From Bugula neritina (Eukaryota; Bryozoa; Gymnolaemata; Cheilostomatida; Bugulidae), in contig OZ037769.1 in assembly GCA_964035545.1 (NCBI GenBank), forward strand, positions 14,564,633 to 14,628,632: a stretch of 64,000 nucleotides of DNA, read 5' to 3'. This document shows positions 32,490 to 45,240 of this stretch, in pieces. Within the stretch, counting starts at the first letter, position 1; the number at the start of each line of letters is the position of its first letter. Below the pieces are notes generated by a model that saw only the letters and a program-made list of their open reading frames with translations, ran no database searches and had not been told where the DNA came from. The position numbers were made by a program, and so were the translations under genes.

Positions 32490-35400
32490 TCAGGGCATAA
32501 TTTCACAGTATCTCGTCTTCAGACATAACACTTATGTGCCAATACGAGATACATTACATCATAAATAAATGTTGTCTATCGGCAAAAATTTTGCAGTAGC
32601 CAATCATAGTACTATAACAGGGCAGTCTGAGTGTAGTATCTCGTTTATCGGCATAATTATAATAGCCCGTAGTTGAAGATGGAGTTGGAAGCTTTTCAAA
32701 TACCTCCCACATATAATAGCATTTATGCTAGTCCCTACAGCTAAATAAACATTATGGTAGACCAATAATCATGAAAGCTCTACTCATTTGTAACTGGAGG
32801 ATTTGTAGCACCACAATACTAAATTTCTTGCATTGGAGGTGCTTAGGCTGTGTTGTCATAGTGATATGTACTTATTGGGGCTTGGTATAAAATTAAACCT
32901 GATAATTATAAGGATTAAAGTATTATTGCTGTGGTTTCAACTGACCAACTTTGGAGTTATTATCTCGATTCTTCGTCAGGAATGGTTAGATAATTTCATG
33001 CAATAATGAGTTTTGGCTTTATATCATTATAAATAATGAGTTTTGGCTTTATATCATTATAAATATCTACATTGATGGCAGCACTGAGCTAGAATTCTAA
33101 TATCTTTTCAAGCTCATTGGGTGGCAGATTATTGGCTAAATTTTATGCAGATATTGAATAAATAATGTGGTTTGATAGTTGTGCTATATTGTTAGGTTCA
33201 CAAGCATCTTTAAAAAGTTATAATTATTGCGTTGACCATAGGTCAAAAAACTACCTAAAGAGAGGGCAGACAACTCCAAAAGATTGTTTTCGCAGAAGCA
33301 AGTAAAATTCAGCTAAACTGAATACTCCAACTGATCAACATTTTCATCTATTAAAATTGAAGAAAAGTTAAATATTAGTATACTATTCTAATCATGAATA
33401 GGCACAAGCTAAAAAGATATTTATTTCAAAAAATATAAAAAGTAAAGTAACACAACAATGTTTGCAAACGCAGACCTAAAAATGTGAATATTCTCGCTTG
33501 AAATTAAGTCTGAAATTCAGACTTTTCTAGGTTGAATTGACTTCAATTGACTCACCAGAAAAAACAATTAATAAAATTATAAAGACAAGCATGTAATGAA
33601 ATATGTAATTCATTAGCAAAACTGGAGGAAAGCACTTTTTTTCTAGAAATTGTTCGATTACATAATACATTTTGGGCAAATGATGTTTTTTAATAAAATG
33701 AAACTGTTGTATTGTTTGGCTAGATGAATTTTCAAAAGTATTTTTAATATTTTCTCAAATAAAGTAGACATGCACTCCATTTTCACATTTTTTGGCAAAA
33801 CATGATTGGGATTCAGTAGTCAATCAGTTAAGTTTGACACAAGGAGTTGTCACATCCATTCCAAAGAACAAGACCATCTACAATAACAAACATGGAAAGT
33901 ACCTAAAATTACGTTTAAGTTTACAACAGTCCTTAAAATAAATGTTGCCTTCTACCAATGTTAAATAAGAACATGATGTAATGCTATGTTTACTTAGACT
34001 AAATCTTGCTGACTTACAATGAAATTCATTCATTTCAATTTGAAAATTCCTGTCAATAACTTGACTCTATGCTAACAACTGATTGTAATACCAAAATCAC
34101 ACTGCTACTTTTAGTTTAGGGAATTCGTTTTCATTATTAGTTCAATATTCAGCAGAGGTTTTTCTTTAATGAACAAACAATAGGCATACATGCAGATGAA
34201 AGATTAGGTCTAGTGAATACTAATTTTGTGCCTAACAAAAAAAAAATGAAAGATTGCATGAAAAATTAACAACTCTAAAAACTTGCAATTTGAATGAGGC
34301 TCAGGCTTTTAGGTGAGCAAGGGTAACCAGAAGAGCTACTTTAATGGAAGAAATTACTGACTCATTGTGTAGTTGCAGGCTGCATGATGCGTTTTGATTC
34401 TCACAACCACTTTTGAAAAGGGAAAATCCATTAAATTAAGACTACTGGCAAACAACAGAACGATAAGGAAAAAATACCAAGTAGAAATTCACTTCTCAAA
34501 GCAAACTGTAGTTAATACATTATAGATGCTTAGAAGAAGCAGGCAATAGTGAATGCTATATAGTGTAGATCAGGATTCTATACAATGACAAGTAAACTGA
34601 AATTCCAGTGCACTTTGAAACTACTTGTAAGAATGGGCTTAGTGCTTTATAGTGCCTTGAAATTTTTTTAAGTCTAATTGGCACCATGCTATTAGAATTC
34701 GCAGAGAGATGACCCTTTAAACTTTCACTTTAAACTTTAATACCTTCACGATTTTCAGTAAGAAATTCAATTCATCTAGGTCTAAAATTTCACCGAGTTG
34801 CATTGCAAGCCGCTGGTCAAAATGTTTAGTTTGTGATAACTTAATCAGCTGATTTCAGAATAACAATCATTGGGAATGACATCTTCATGTAGATATAGAT
34901 ATTTATGCTTATAATTATATCGGCTGCCTTCATCAATCATCGATACTATGCTGCCAAATCAACTAATTAATTACAGTTGGAAACTTCAAAGGGCATTGAA
35001 TAGCAATTAAGCAAGTTATACTTTTAATATTACAAAAAGAACTTATGCATCAATATGATTTAAAATATAGGTGGGCACTCCGCTAGTGATATTAACTGAA
35101 ACTGGAACTTTTTTCATGCAAGAAAAGCAAAAACGCATCTCAACAGAAACCTAAAAATGTTCAGCACACTTTATGCTTTGGCAACACGCACACAATAACT
35201 TCGTTTATGGTACAAACCTTTTTGTTGATTGTTTTCCAAAATTTTCACTAGAGCAAAGCCGAAAGATATTTGGAAACTGCATAATGATGCCAGCCACCGT
35301 GGCATCATCTTCTCTGGAAAATTATTGACAAATCATCACCCAAAAACTTCAGCAAAGCCTCCATCAATAGTATGTAATACTTTAGGTGAAACTAAAAAGA

Positions 35401-37480
35401 AAGAGACAATATTTTCGTGTAATTTAACCCATCAATAAACGCATCAATAGTTAGTGTGGCCACGGTTTAAACCTCATTAATTTCATGCTATTTAAGGCTT
35501 TTACAACTTAAAAGATGTAATTCATCTGCAAGAGAAATGTTAGGTATATGAAATGAGTAGAAGTGCAAAAGCAAGCAGGTATTAAGGAAGGAAGAGTTAG
35601 TAGGTGTACTTTGACTTTCGATAAATCAATGTGATACCAGATGTGAATTTTGAGGTGTGTTTACTCCAATCTCACTGAAAAGGTAGAAATAGCTAGATTT
35701 ACGAGACACACAATATTTTATAAAATACTGCACATTCATTAAAACTTTATAAAACTCTAGTGTGAAGGGTGACTCACACTTTTAAACCGTAGATGAGCTA
35801 AGTTGTAAAAGTTTGATGAAAACCTTTTACTCTATAAATTTATGCAACAGCTACGAAGTTTTGTTGAAGATAAACTTCCTCAACAAATATACAGAAAAAA
35901 GCTATTTGAAAGCCAAATTTCATTAGCATATTATAAGATTATATTTGTGTTTTATCTTTATAAACAGTGATTTAGTCATTTAACGGATAACTAATGATTT
36001 CACTTTGTTTTTCATTCAATAAAAACTAAGTGTAGTTGGTATTAAAAACAGCTTTCATTTCTCACTTTTTTTCTCACCCTAATCTGCGTAGGCAAACAAT
36101 TGGTTTGTTTCAAACACCACAACAGTAAAGCGTGACAGCATAGCCAGTGGAGAAAACAATCATCTATACTGCTGGATTAGTGGCAACTTGTGAGTGTGTC
36201 AGAGTAGTGTCTTGTTGTGTGACTCTACAAATAAATTATGAATTTGAATATACTACAAAGTTGCAAACATTGTTTTAACAAAACACAGCATTTATTTGAT
36301 ATTATATGTAAAGCTCAAGTTGATATAATATATATTAAATAAATTTTAGCTTTCCTTTTGGATACTCTGAAACAAAATAAAAAAATAAACCAAAATTGGG
36401 TAAAGCCATGCAAACTAGAGAGAGAAAGGTTAGGAGAGAGGATGGAAGAGAGATGGGGTAGAAGAGAGAAAGGGAGAGAGTCAGAGAGATAGTGGAAAAG
36501 GGAAGAGAGAAAGGTTAGGAGAGAGAGAAGGTGGGAGAGACGGAGAGTGGGAGAGAGAGGGAGAAGGTGGGAGAGACAGAGGGTGGGAGAGAGGGAGGGT
36601 GGGAGAGAGGGAGAGAAAGAGAGAGAGGTTGAGTAGAAGGTGTGGGAAAAAGAGACAGAGAGAGGAGTGAGAGAGCTTCCAAACTAACACCATTGACTTA
36701 AAAAATGTTGATAAAAACTGCAGCAAGTCTTTAAAAACGATGCTAGCAAGTTCAAAGCTCACTATAACTTTCGAAATCAATAAAATGTCAAGTTCAAAAA
36801 ACTTATCTGCGAGCAAAAAATAGTTACAGAGACAACCAGGTATTGGGCAAGAGCCAGCTAATAGGAGTACCTTTTTAGGTAAACTGCATGCAGGCACAGT
36901 GAGATAGCATCGGTGCTAGTAATGCTAGTAATGAAAGTTTTCAGGGTTATTAAGGGTGCAATTTTATCACTAAACATCATAGCAATAGCAAAAATTGCTC
37001 AGTACAAACTTAGGAAAAATTTCTTTCATCCATTACATAATACCCGAAATCAAATCCATTTATTCAATTCATCAAGCCGAAAAACCAAGAATAATCAGAA
37101 AGACAGTAAAATCACTTTCTAGTAAAAAACAGCTTTAGATCATAATTGTTGGGTTCAGCTCTTAAGCTAAGACACCGATGCACTGAAATACGAAAAAGAT
37201 CAGCATACTTTTGACTGTCACAAAATTTATTTTACGCGCAACAGACATTTTAAGGTCACCCGCCACCCGCGCAGGACCACGTTGGTGAAAGGTGACCAGA
37301 TATTTTAAGGTCAATCAAAATCAAGCAAAGTTCATCGTCATATTGCTTACTGCTTAATGCTGCAGCTTATTTTTGCTTACCAAGTTTCTTTCTGCAGAAT
37401 AATTGTAGCTAGCTTCTCGATTTGCCATCTTTATTCCAGTCCAGGTTCAAATGACATCTTGATCGTTGCAAATATCCATG
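32490..37480. other. Intergenic, no recognised gene
   Basis: No frame here resembles a known protein. A 30-bp tandem duplication lies at about 33003-33062, a purine-rich block at 36410-36660, and a small GC-rich islet at 37236-37310, where ATTTTAAGGTCA occurs twice around a CG-rich core. An open frame at 35229-35438 is unrecognised and begins without a convincing context. Nothing else is evident. Confidence 0.5.
36410..36660. repeat. Purine-rich (GAGAGA/GGTGGGAGAGA) repeat
   Basis: A strongly strand-asymmetric tract of G and A with repeated GGTGGGAGAGA-like units. Such polypurine runs can form triplex DNA. The minus-strand open frame through it (Leu/Ser/Pro repeats) is a by-product. Confidence 0.85.
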
Positions 37481-40400
37481 CAATCTAAAAAATATTTATC
37501 AACCAGTACAACAACAGAAATACTTACAATGATCCAAATATTACTATTACATTACTATAACATTACACAGTAACACTATGTTTATAACTGTAATACGGAA
37601 GCATGACTTTGTGGTAGTTTGATATGCTATAGCAAAAGGTAGAAAAATCAACTGAAAAACCGACAGAAATAATCAAGTACAATTAACTAAAGTAAATAAA
37701 CTTACTGAATAGTAAATATTTTACTATACTTAGTGAATTGATTTACTTCCACTAGGTTTACTTTCATGATTAAATGCTTCTGTCTATTTTCCAGTTTATA
37801 GGAATATATTAAAAGTGAAACCAATTATAATTACTATTACCTTATCTAGTTTTGACTATATATTTTTCACAAATATAAACATAGTTATATGCGTATTCCT
37901 ATTGTGACTGCAGATACCATTGCGGTAACTGAAATCAAACTTCATTCTACTTCAAGTTTCAAACATTGTCCTAGTTCAAAGACTAACAAGTGAATAATTA
38001 ATAACTGTGAAAGCTCCAATAAGTTACTTCATTATTAAATAAGATACAACTGATTCTACTGTATATGATACTATGGTATCTGTATTAAATTAAAACATAA
38101 TTATGAAAATCAAAAGTTGTATTTTGAGCACTTATATTATAGTAATTAAATTAACAGCTTAAAATAGGCACATTAAACCATGATTGGAATTTTTATCCAT
38201 TTATCTTTATAATTATATTTATTCTTTATTCTGAAAGTTGACCCAACACTGGTAACAAAACTAAAAGTAATTGATTAAGTATGATTTATTCTTACACACT
38301 TTACCATTATATTTAGTCTTCCTGATTTTCAGTCTGTCATAGTGATTACTACTATATGAAAATGACTTTGACTTAGGAGTCATAATTATAGTCACAGTGT
38401 TGATAAGTCAACAGTGTAGGATTAACACAGCACTAGACTAGTACTACCTCCAGCTTTCAAGTTTATGTTAGGGTATCTCTAAGACTAAAGAGTAACCCTA
38501 ATAATGTAAGCAAAGAGCAGTGAGTAATAAGCATGCTATTCAACTTCAAGTTTCACTAGTACTATAACCAATACCACATGTATTTTAATAAAATTAGGTA
38601 GCTGGTGAGTGAACTATAAAATTAAATAGGGATCAAACTTTGAGCAATATTAATAGAAATAATATTAGGACAGAGGTTTCCAATTATTAGTATGTGAAAC
38701 CAAAGGGGAATGGATAACTACTATTAGTATTATTACATTTACTTTATATTTAGTTTTACCAGTTCGTATTATGATTATCTTACTTTGAATTGTAAAGTAT
38801 AATAATTATAATATTCATAGTAGTATATTTATATTAGTAATTAATATGTATATTAGTAAAAACATTTGTTTTAAGTTGCTTGTTTATTAAATTATTCTAA
38901 ATCCTAATAACGATAATCCTAATATTAGTGATAATCATTATGCTCATCACTGTCCCCAAGTGCTATCAGTATGACCATCGCAATATGAACCTAGACGTGC
39001 ATGTAAAAAGGCACTGCAAAACAGAACATGGGATGGAGGCAGATATCCATACCATAATACAAATATCGATATTGAATTTGATAAACATAATTATTATACA
39101 AATATAATGATAATAACTACAATGATCAAAAATAAATAATACCAAAGAGTTTTCGAATTACTATTCATAAAATCAAATATCACATTTATAAAGATATAAT
39201 CATATCTATTATTAAATTTAAGTCAATTATACTAATAGCAATAGTAATATAAATAGAAAAAAGAATCATTGACCAGGAGTAGGTGCAAAATAAAAGTCAA
39301 TTTTAAGACAAAGAGTAAGAAAAATACTAAATCGATATTTAAAATTACTTATTTTTAATCTTAGTCACTTACAGTCAGTCTTAGTTTAATTTTTACTACT
39401 AAGTCTTTAATTTCAAGTTCATTTTGACAATAAACTTGAAGACTTTAACTAAGAATATGTATAATTCAAAATTCCAAACTGGTACAAGTAAAAGTTGCTA
39501 CTGAAGCTTTGTAATATTATTTTAAATTATTGGTATGATAGCATTATATTTTGATTCATAGCAATACTGATAGTGACAATTTCAAACATACCCATACCAT
39601 TACTGTTACAGTTTAAGTTACTATTGCCATTGTGATTGCCGGTAATGAGTGAATATAACTTAAATTTATATGACTATTACTATTACTATTAGTATTACTA
39701 TCACTTTCAGTACCGGTCTAGTATCAGTATCACCTTAATTCAAAATCAATGTATAATTTATCAAATTACTTTTATATTATCATTTATCAATAATATGTCT
39801 ATCACTATGATATTATCATGATATTGATTTTTAATTTAAACATAATAAAATCATAGGTATAATCATAATGATAATCATAATCATAATGCTTAATTTTACT
39901 TTTAGTTCAGGTTCAATGATTTAAGAGTAAGTGAAAGTTACTATAACTATTGCCATTGTGATTGCTAGAAATATAATTTAAATTTATATGACTATTACTA
40001 TTACCAACACTCACTGCTCAGACTTACTCGGACTCACTCTGTCTCTAACTCTAAGTCTGAGTCTCACTCCACCAGAGTGAGAGTGACACTGAATTACTAT
40101 TACTATTAGTATTAGTATTAGCAAAATATATCAACCTTATGATTATCTTATTAGTTATTACAATATGTTCGGCATTGATGTTGAACTAAAAATATTAATA
40201 GTTATTACAATCACAATGACAATGCCAATATGATCAAAGACAAATGATTCCAAGCAGTTTGAGTTGAAGGTAAGTTATAAGTTGAAGTAGTACGTAAGTG
40301 GTAGTTGATACTGATACTATCAGTGATAGGTTTATACTCCATACCAATGAACTCAATAATATTACCTATATATTACAATAAATTATATTACTATTAGTAT

Positions 40401-42380
40401 TACCTATAATTAAAATAAATTATATTATTTCTTTTCCAGCTCAGTGCTTTATACCCTCTACTTAGTCTAATGCCGCGCACATGACGAGAATGTGAGGTGA
40501 AGGTCACTCACAGCTAAAATCGCCAAGGATCCATCACTAGTAGTAGTAGTTCTAGTAGTCGTACTACCAGTAATCTGGCTTCGCTATGGCACTACGAATT
40601 GAATGTTGACAAGACGCATGCATGTTTGCTGTTGGTAAACTAATTTTTACTGAATTTTAATCATGCTAAGCTGCAACCTATTTTCTAATGAAATAATATA
40701 TTCAATAATAATATAATAAATATAATAATTATCATTATGATTATGATATTTTATCATTTAATTTTATAACTTTTACTTTTAGTTTTAGTATTTTGGTTTT
40801 ACATCAAAATTTACATCAAAATTTACATCATTATGATTATCATTATGATTACAAAATAAAAATAATTATCATTAATCATTACCTTTTAATTTATGATTAT
40901 AATTAATGTTAGAATTACCACAATTACAATCATAATGATAATGGCATAATGCCAATGATAATCACAATCGTAACACTAATAATAATAGTAATAGTCAAAC
41001 TCGAGGATTGAGCCAATGATTCAGATTGTCTAAATTTAATTAAATAAATTTCAGCCTTGGGTTTAACTTTACAGTTCACAATTTTATTTTACTTTACGAC
41101 TGAGAGTCACAGTAAGACTAAGAAAAAGAGTAAGTCATACCTTTCTTGCAGTTATTTTCAAAGTTTGTAGTTGTACTAGTACACTAGTAGACCTAGTAGT
41201 AGTACTAGTAGTAGTAGTAACAGTACTATTAGTAGTAGTAGTAGTAGTACTAGTACTAGTAGCAGTACTAGTACTAGTTGTAGTACTAGTATCAGTGGTA
41301 GTAGTAATAGGACTGCGATCTTAGATGTAAGTCTAATGAAATACGAATAATAATAGTATAAGTATAACTTTTACATATTTAGTTTTACTATAAGTGTAAA
41401 TATAATGAGTAATAGTAAAACTCAAAGTGTATACATTAACTCAGTTGAGCATTAATGATTAAATATAATAATTATAATAAAGTAATATGATCACCATTAC
41501 GATTATAATTAAAATTCTTAGTAACACTTTTATGATAGGCCTACTCAGTTTAATTTATTAATATTAAACATTAGTTTGGCTACCACAAATAACTAATAAG
41601 TGCTACTATAGGTAACTGTAAAGATAAGTATAAATTTAACTATAACATAGACTATCAGCAATAATAATATATCATATTGATATTAAACTATATATGGATA
41701 ATGCAAATCATAGATCATACCTCATGATAATTATTCCTAATGATCTTAATTTTTATATGCTGATGCTAATAAGTAGTAATTTTAAATTTGATAACTCATG
41801 AATGATGAATAAGATAACAAGAATAATACTGGACGTAGTAATACTATTAGTCCTACTACTAGAATTTTATTATCTTATATGTGTAATACGCTTCTTTTAG
41901 TAATACTGCTGGTCAAAGTTAGTGTTAATCATATTTATAGTTAAATGTTGAAGGAATAAATTAGTTCATAACATAAACATTGCACTATGTGAATATGAAG
42001 TTTAATATGAATATCCCAATTACACTTGCTGTTGCTCTTTAGAGACTAGAGTTATAACTTATAACTATGATATAATAATGAATACCATTATTTTAACTAA
42101 TCATATTACTCAGCTAATGTTAATGATAACTGTAAGTCTAAAAACCATTACGGTTATAGGTATCACTGACTAATATTATTAATAATATAATCATTCGTTT
42201 TATACTTATACCTATATTTATATTTATACTTATACCTATTTTTATACTTATGATCATATCTATACTTTCACGTATGCTTGTACATTTTACTCATAGTATC
42301 AGGGTGGCAATCGAAAAGTCATAATCGATATGCTAATCTAATAATAGAACCAACTGCACTAATATAGTTGTATATTATTA
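37480..42380. other. Extremely AT-rich low-complexity region
   Basis: Almost five kilobases of A/T-dominated sequence with recurring degenerate triplets (TATTACTATTAG, ATAATCATAATGATAAT) suggesting worn simple repeats. A cleaner AGT/ACT triplet array lies at 41173-41311. I find no coding region, RNA gene or transposon end. Confidence 0.6.
41173..41311. repeat. (AGT)n/(ACT)n triplet repeat
   Basis: Repeated GTAGTAGTACTAGTA-type units about 140 bp long; because AGT and ACT alternate, many short self-complementary ACTAGT motifs arise. Confidence 0.85.
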
Positions 42381-42399
42381 TTATTGTTGATTGACCGTA

Positions 42400-45240
42400 G
42401 TTTTTTAGCTGGTGTAACCTTTTACCATTGGCCTAGTTATACTAGGCTGAAATGGATAGAACTTTCCTCAGGATGTGAGCTTATCCTGATCCTAGTAAGG
42501 GTGTCTGCTGAATTAATGAGCATTTGTTTTCAGCTACTCCAAGTAGTGTCAGCCAGTCTACAATCTTGTATAAAGCTCCAAAGGCTCCAGTTACAACGGG
42601 ATGACTTTTTTGATGTTTTCCAAAGGCGGGTTTATTCTAGTGCTAAATTCTGATATTTTCCTAACTTTTCGAATTTTTTTTCTTTCACTCTGTAGTTAAC
42701 AGGGACTGTGATATAAATTATCGTTGTTTCAGCATTATGCTTGTCAACTACTAATATATCGGGTCTCCTAACTTTGATGACTACGTCAGTGTGTATGTTA
42801 AAATCTTACAAGGTTTTTACATTATCATTTTCCAGTACGGATTCTGCTTGATGGCCGTACCAATTCTTACTTTTCTGAAACCCACGAAGTTCACACAACT
42901 ACTATTGAAATTATCAATGCCAAAAGGTTGTGTTTTTTCTTATATTCTCCTTCTGCTACCTTCTCAAACTCACTCAATACGTGCATCGAAGTTTTGTCTC
43001 TTGCGTTACACATTCCACACTTCTTGCTACCCTGTTCTCTCATCATAGCCACTTCATAATTTCTAGTAGTGAATAGTTGATCTTGCGCAGCTGTCAGCAG
43101 TCCTTCTGTTTCCTTTTTCAGCCAACCATACTTCAACCAGTTCCAGGAAAATGCTTTCATGTCTTCCACCATTTTGATGTATTGACCACGTGAAGCTTTT
43201 TCTTTACACTCATCAATTCTTTCTATCACTTTATCATTATTTAGTTCTACCGCTGTTTTGTCTTTTAGAAAGGTATTCAGTGTGGTGTTTCTATCAGTCT
43301 GTGTTATATTTATGTAGTCTGACATGCTGCAGTTTTCAATCTTTATGCATTTTTCAGTTGACAACATTCTTCTACCGCCTTCCCTACTGCTAAAATACAG
43401 CCTGCCTACATCTGCTCTCGGATAGGGTGCACGGTTTGTTGTCATTAGCTTCCTTGTCTTTCAGTCCATATTTTTTAGCTCATGAAACAGTTCAGTCAAG
43501 TATTCTAGCTGTGTAATGCACTGCTGTTACTGCCCATGTGTTTATTGCTTTGATTGTGTTCTCACCATTCAGTTTTGAATCCAGAACTTTTCTTATTTGT
43601 TTGTAGTACTCCTTGATCTTATTTTTCATTTCATATATTTGTATTCTATCAATCTCAAGAACTCCTAGATATTTATACGGCTTCTCACCCAGATCTTTAA
43701 TTACCTGTTCCTCAGGCAAACTGATTCCTGTGTCCTTGATTTTCTTTCCCTTTCTCATAACCAGTGTGGCACATTTTTTAATCCAAATTTCATTTCTATA
43801 TTCCTTGTGAAGATCCCGGCAGTGTTTACCAAAGCTTCCAGTTCTGACTTTGATTTCCTATTTACCTTCAGGTCATCCACATATAGGAGATAGTTTGTTT
43901 TCTGTCTCGTCGAAATTTGCATCATTGAGCCGCTTCTGTCATGCGAATCGGTAGTTGGAGAAAAGGGATAGAGATAAAGAGTCTCCTTGGAAAATTCTTA
44001 GTTTGATCTTTATTTCTCCTATCTTTTCTTCCAGGTATTTCAGTTGTGTTTTCCAGGTTTCATGCTTTTTCTTATCAACCTTTTGACATTAATTGCTATT
44101 CCAGTTGTTTGCATCGTTTCTAAGATCTAATTTCCTTGTCTTTACATATGCTCCAATTTGTTGCTAACTTTATTTAGTCATTCTGCATTGGTATTATTTT
44201 TAGTTGGCTGACCCCATAATTATATTTTATCAGAATGCTTTTGATTTCCTTGTCAGGTGCCTCTTTAGATGTACATTCATTTCCTCGTAATTCTTGATAA
44301 AAGCGCTTATCATTGTAAACATTGTGTTCTGATTATATTGATCAACTCATTCTGTATATCTGTTTATCTTCTGGCTTACAGCTCTCAGGTTTTGCTTCAG
44401 TTTTTCAATCACTACACCACACTCTTTGTTTTTTATCCTATATTTTTCTTCAACCATTCTTCTCAATGAATCATTGTAAGCTCTACTTTTTCACTCTGCT
44501 ATTTTACTTAAGTCTGATCTAATTTTTTTTATTTCTTCTGCAGTCGTATTTTCCATACTTGTACATTGTCAGTTTTTCTTTTTCCTTTTTGTTACACACT
44601 TGTTCTGTTACTATTTTTCGCACAAGCCATGGTGGTGCTATTAAGCTCAATGGTATTAATAATCTCAACACAGTTTAGCACATCATTAATCTGTTTTACT
44701 GCCTGTAGTAATTTGACCCTCTCAATGTGCCTAAGGGCTCTTAGTGTTGGTCGATCATTAGATAGTTTGTTATGCTCATTTATAATTTTTCTACTAACAC
44801 TTTTTCTACCTCTGAACTAGGTACTCTTAAAATTCTCATGGCTGATTTATATGCTATCTCATGTTGTACTATAACATCCTCTATTTGCAAATTTAGCTCT
44901 TCTTCATCAATTGATGTGCCTAATTTTTGCAAGGTTCCTTCTTCAATCTTATGGAGTTCTCCTTCCATAAAATGCTTGTGTTTCTTCATAGTTCTTGCTT
45001 AATCCGCTAGTCTCTATTCGCTGATGTTAAACTCTCCTCTGTTTTCCAGCGTTTGCACATTCTTTTTAAATAATTCTTTGATCCGGGTCTACAGAGCTCA
45101 TACATTGTTTTTCTATGACCTCTCAATTTGGGTGTACTTTTGAAGCAGCATTTCATGACAACTTTGTTGTCTTCTCTTGAGTATCTTCTTCTAGTTGTGC
45201 CAGTAACGGGTTGACGGCCGTAGGTTGCCTGGTCCTCCAC
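42400..45240 (-). mobile_element. RLE-type non-LTR retrotransposon relic (R2/R4-like)
   Basis: Minus-strand, broken into several frames. In element order: an N-terminal basic segment resembling the Myb-like region of such elements (R-R-R-Y-S-R-E-D-N-K-V-V-M-K-C, 45240-45007); a reverse-transcriptase motif like I-F-Q-G-D-S-L-S (near 43990); the catalytic box YVDD (43883-43872); the RT thumb (43758-43492); a region with CX2C and His (within 43445-42891) whose final Cys is Phe; and a restriction-like endonuclease core R-R-P-D-I-L-V-V-D with a following I-T-V-P (about 42763-42660). Several frameshifts and stops show it is inactive. The clade is uncertain; the endonuclease excludes APE-type LINEs. 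The 3' end is approximate. Confidence 0.75.

Noticed and set aside
35229-35438. 69-codon frame
   Set aside because: No domain, no splice context and no repeat support; treated as chance.
36481-36897. Leu/Ser/Pro-rich 138-codon frame
   Set aside because: It is the complement of a purine-rich repeat; low complexity without domain features.
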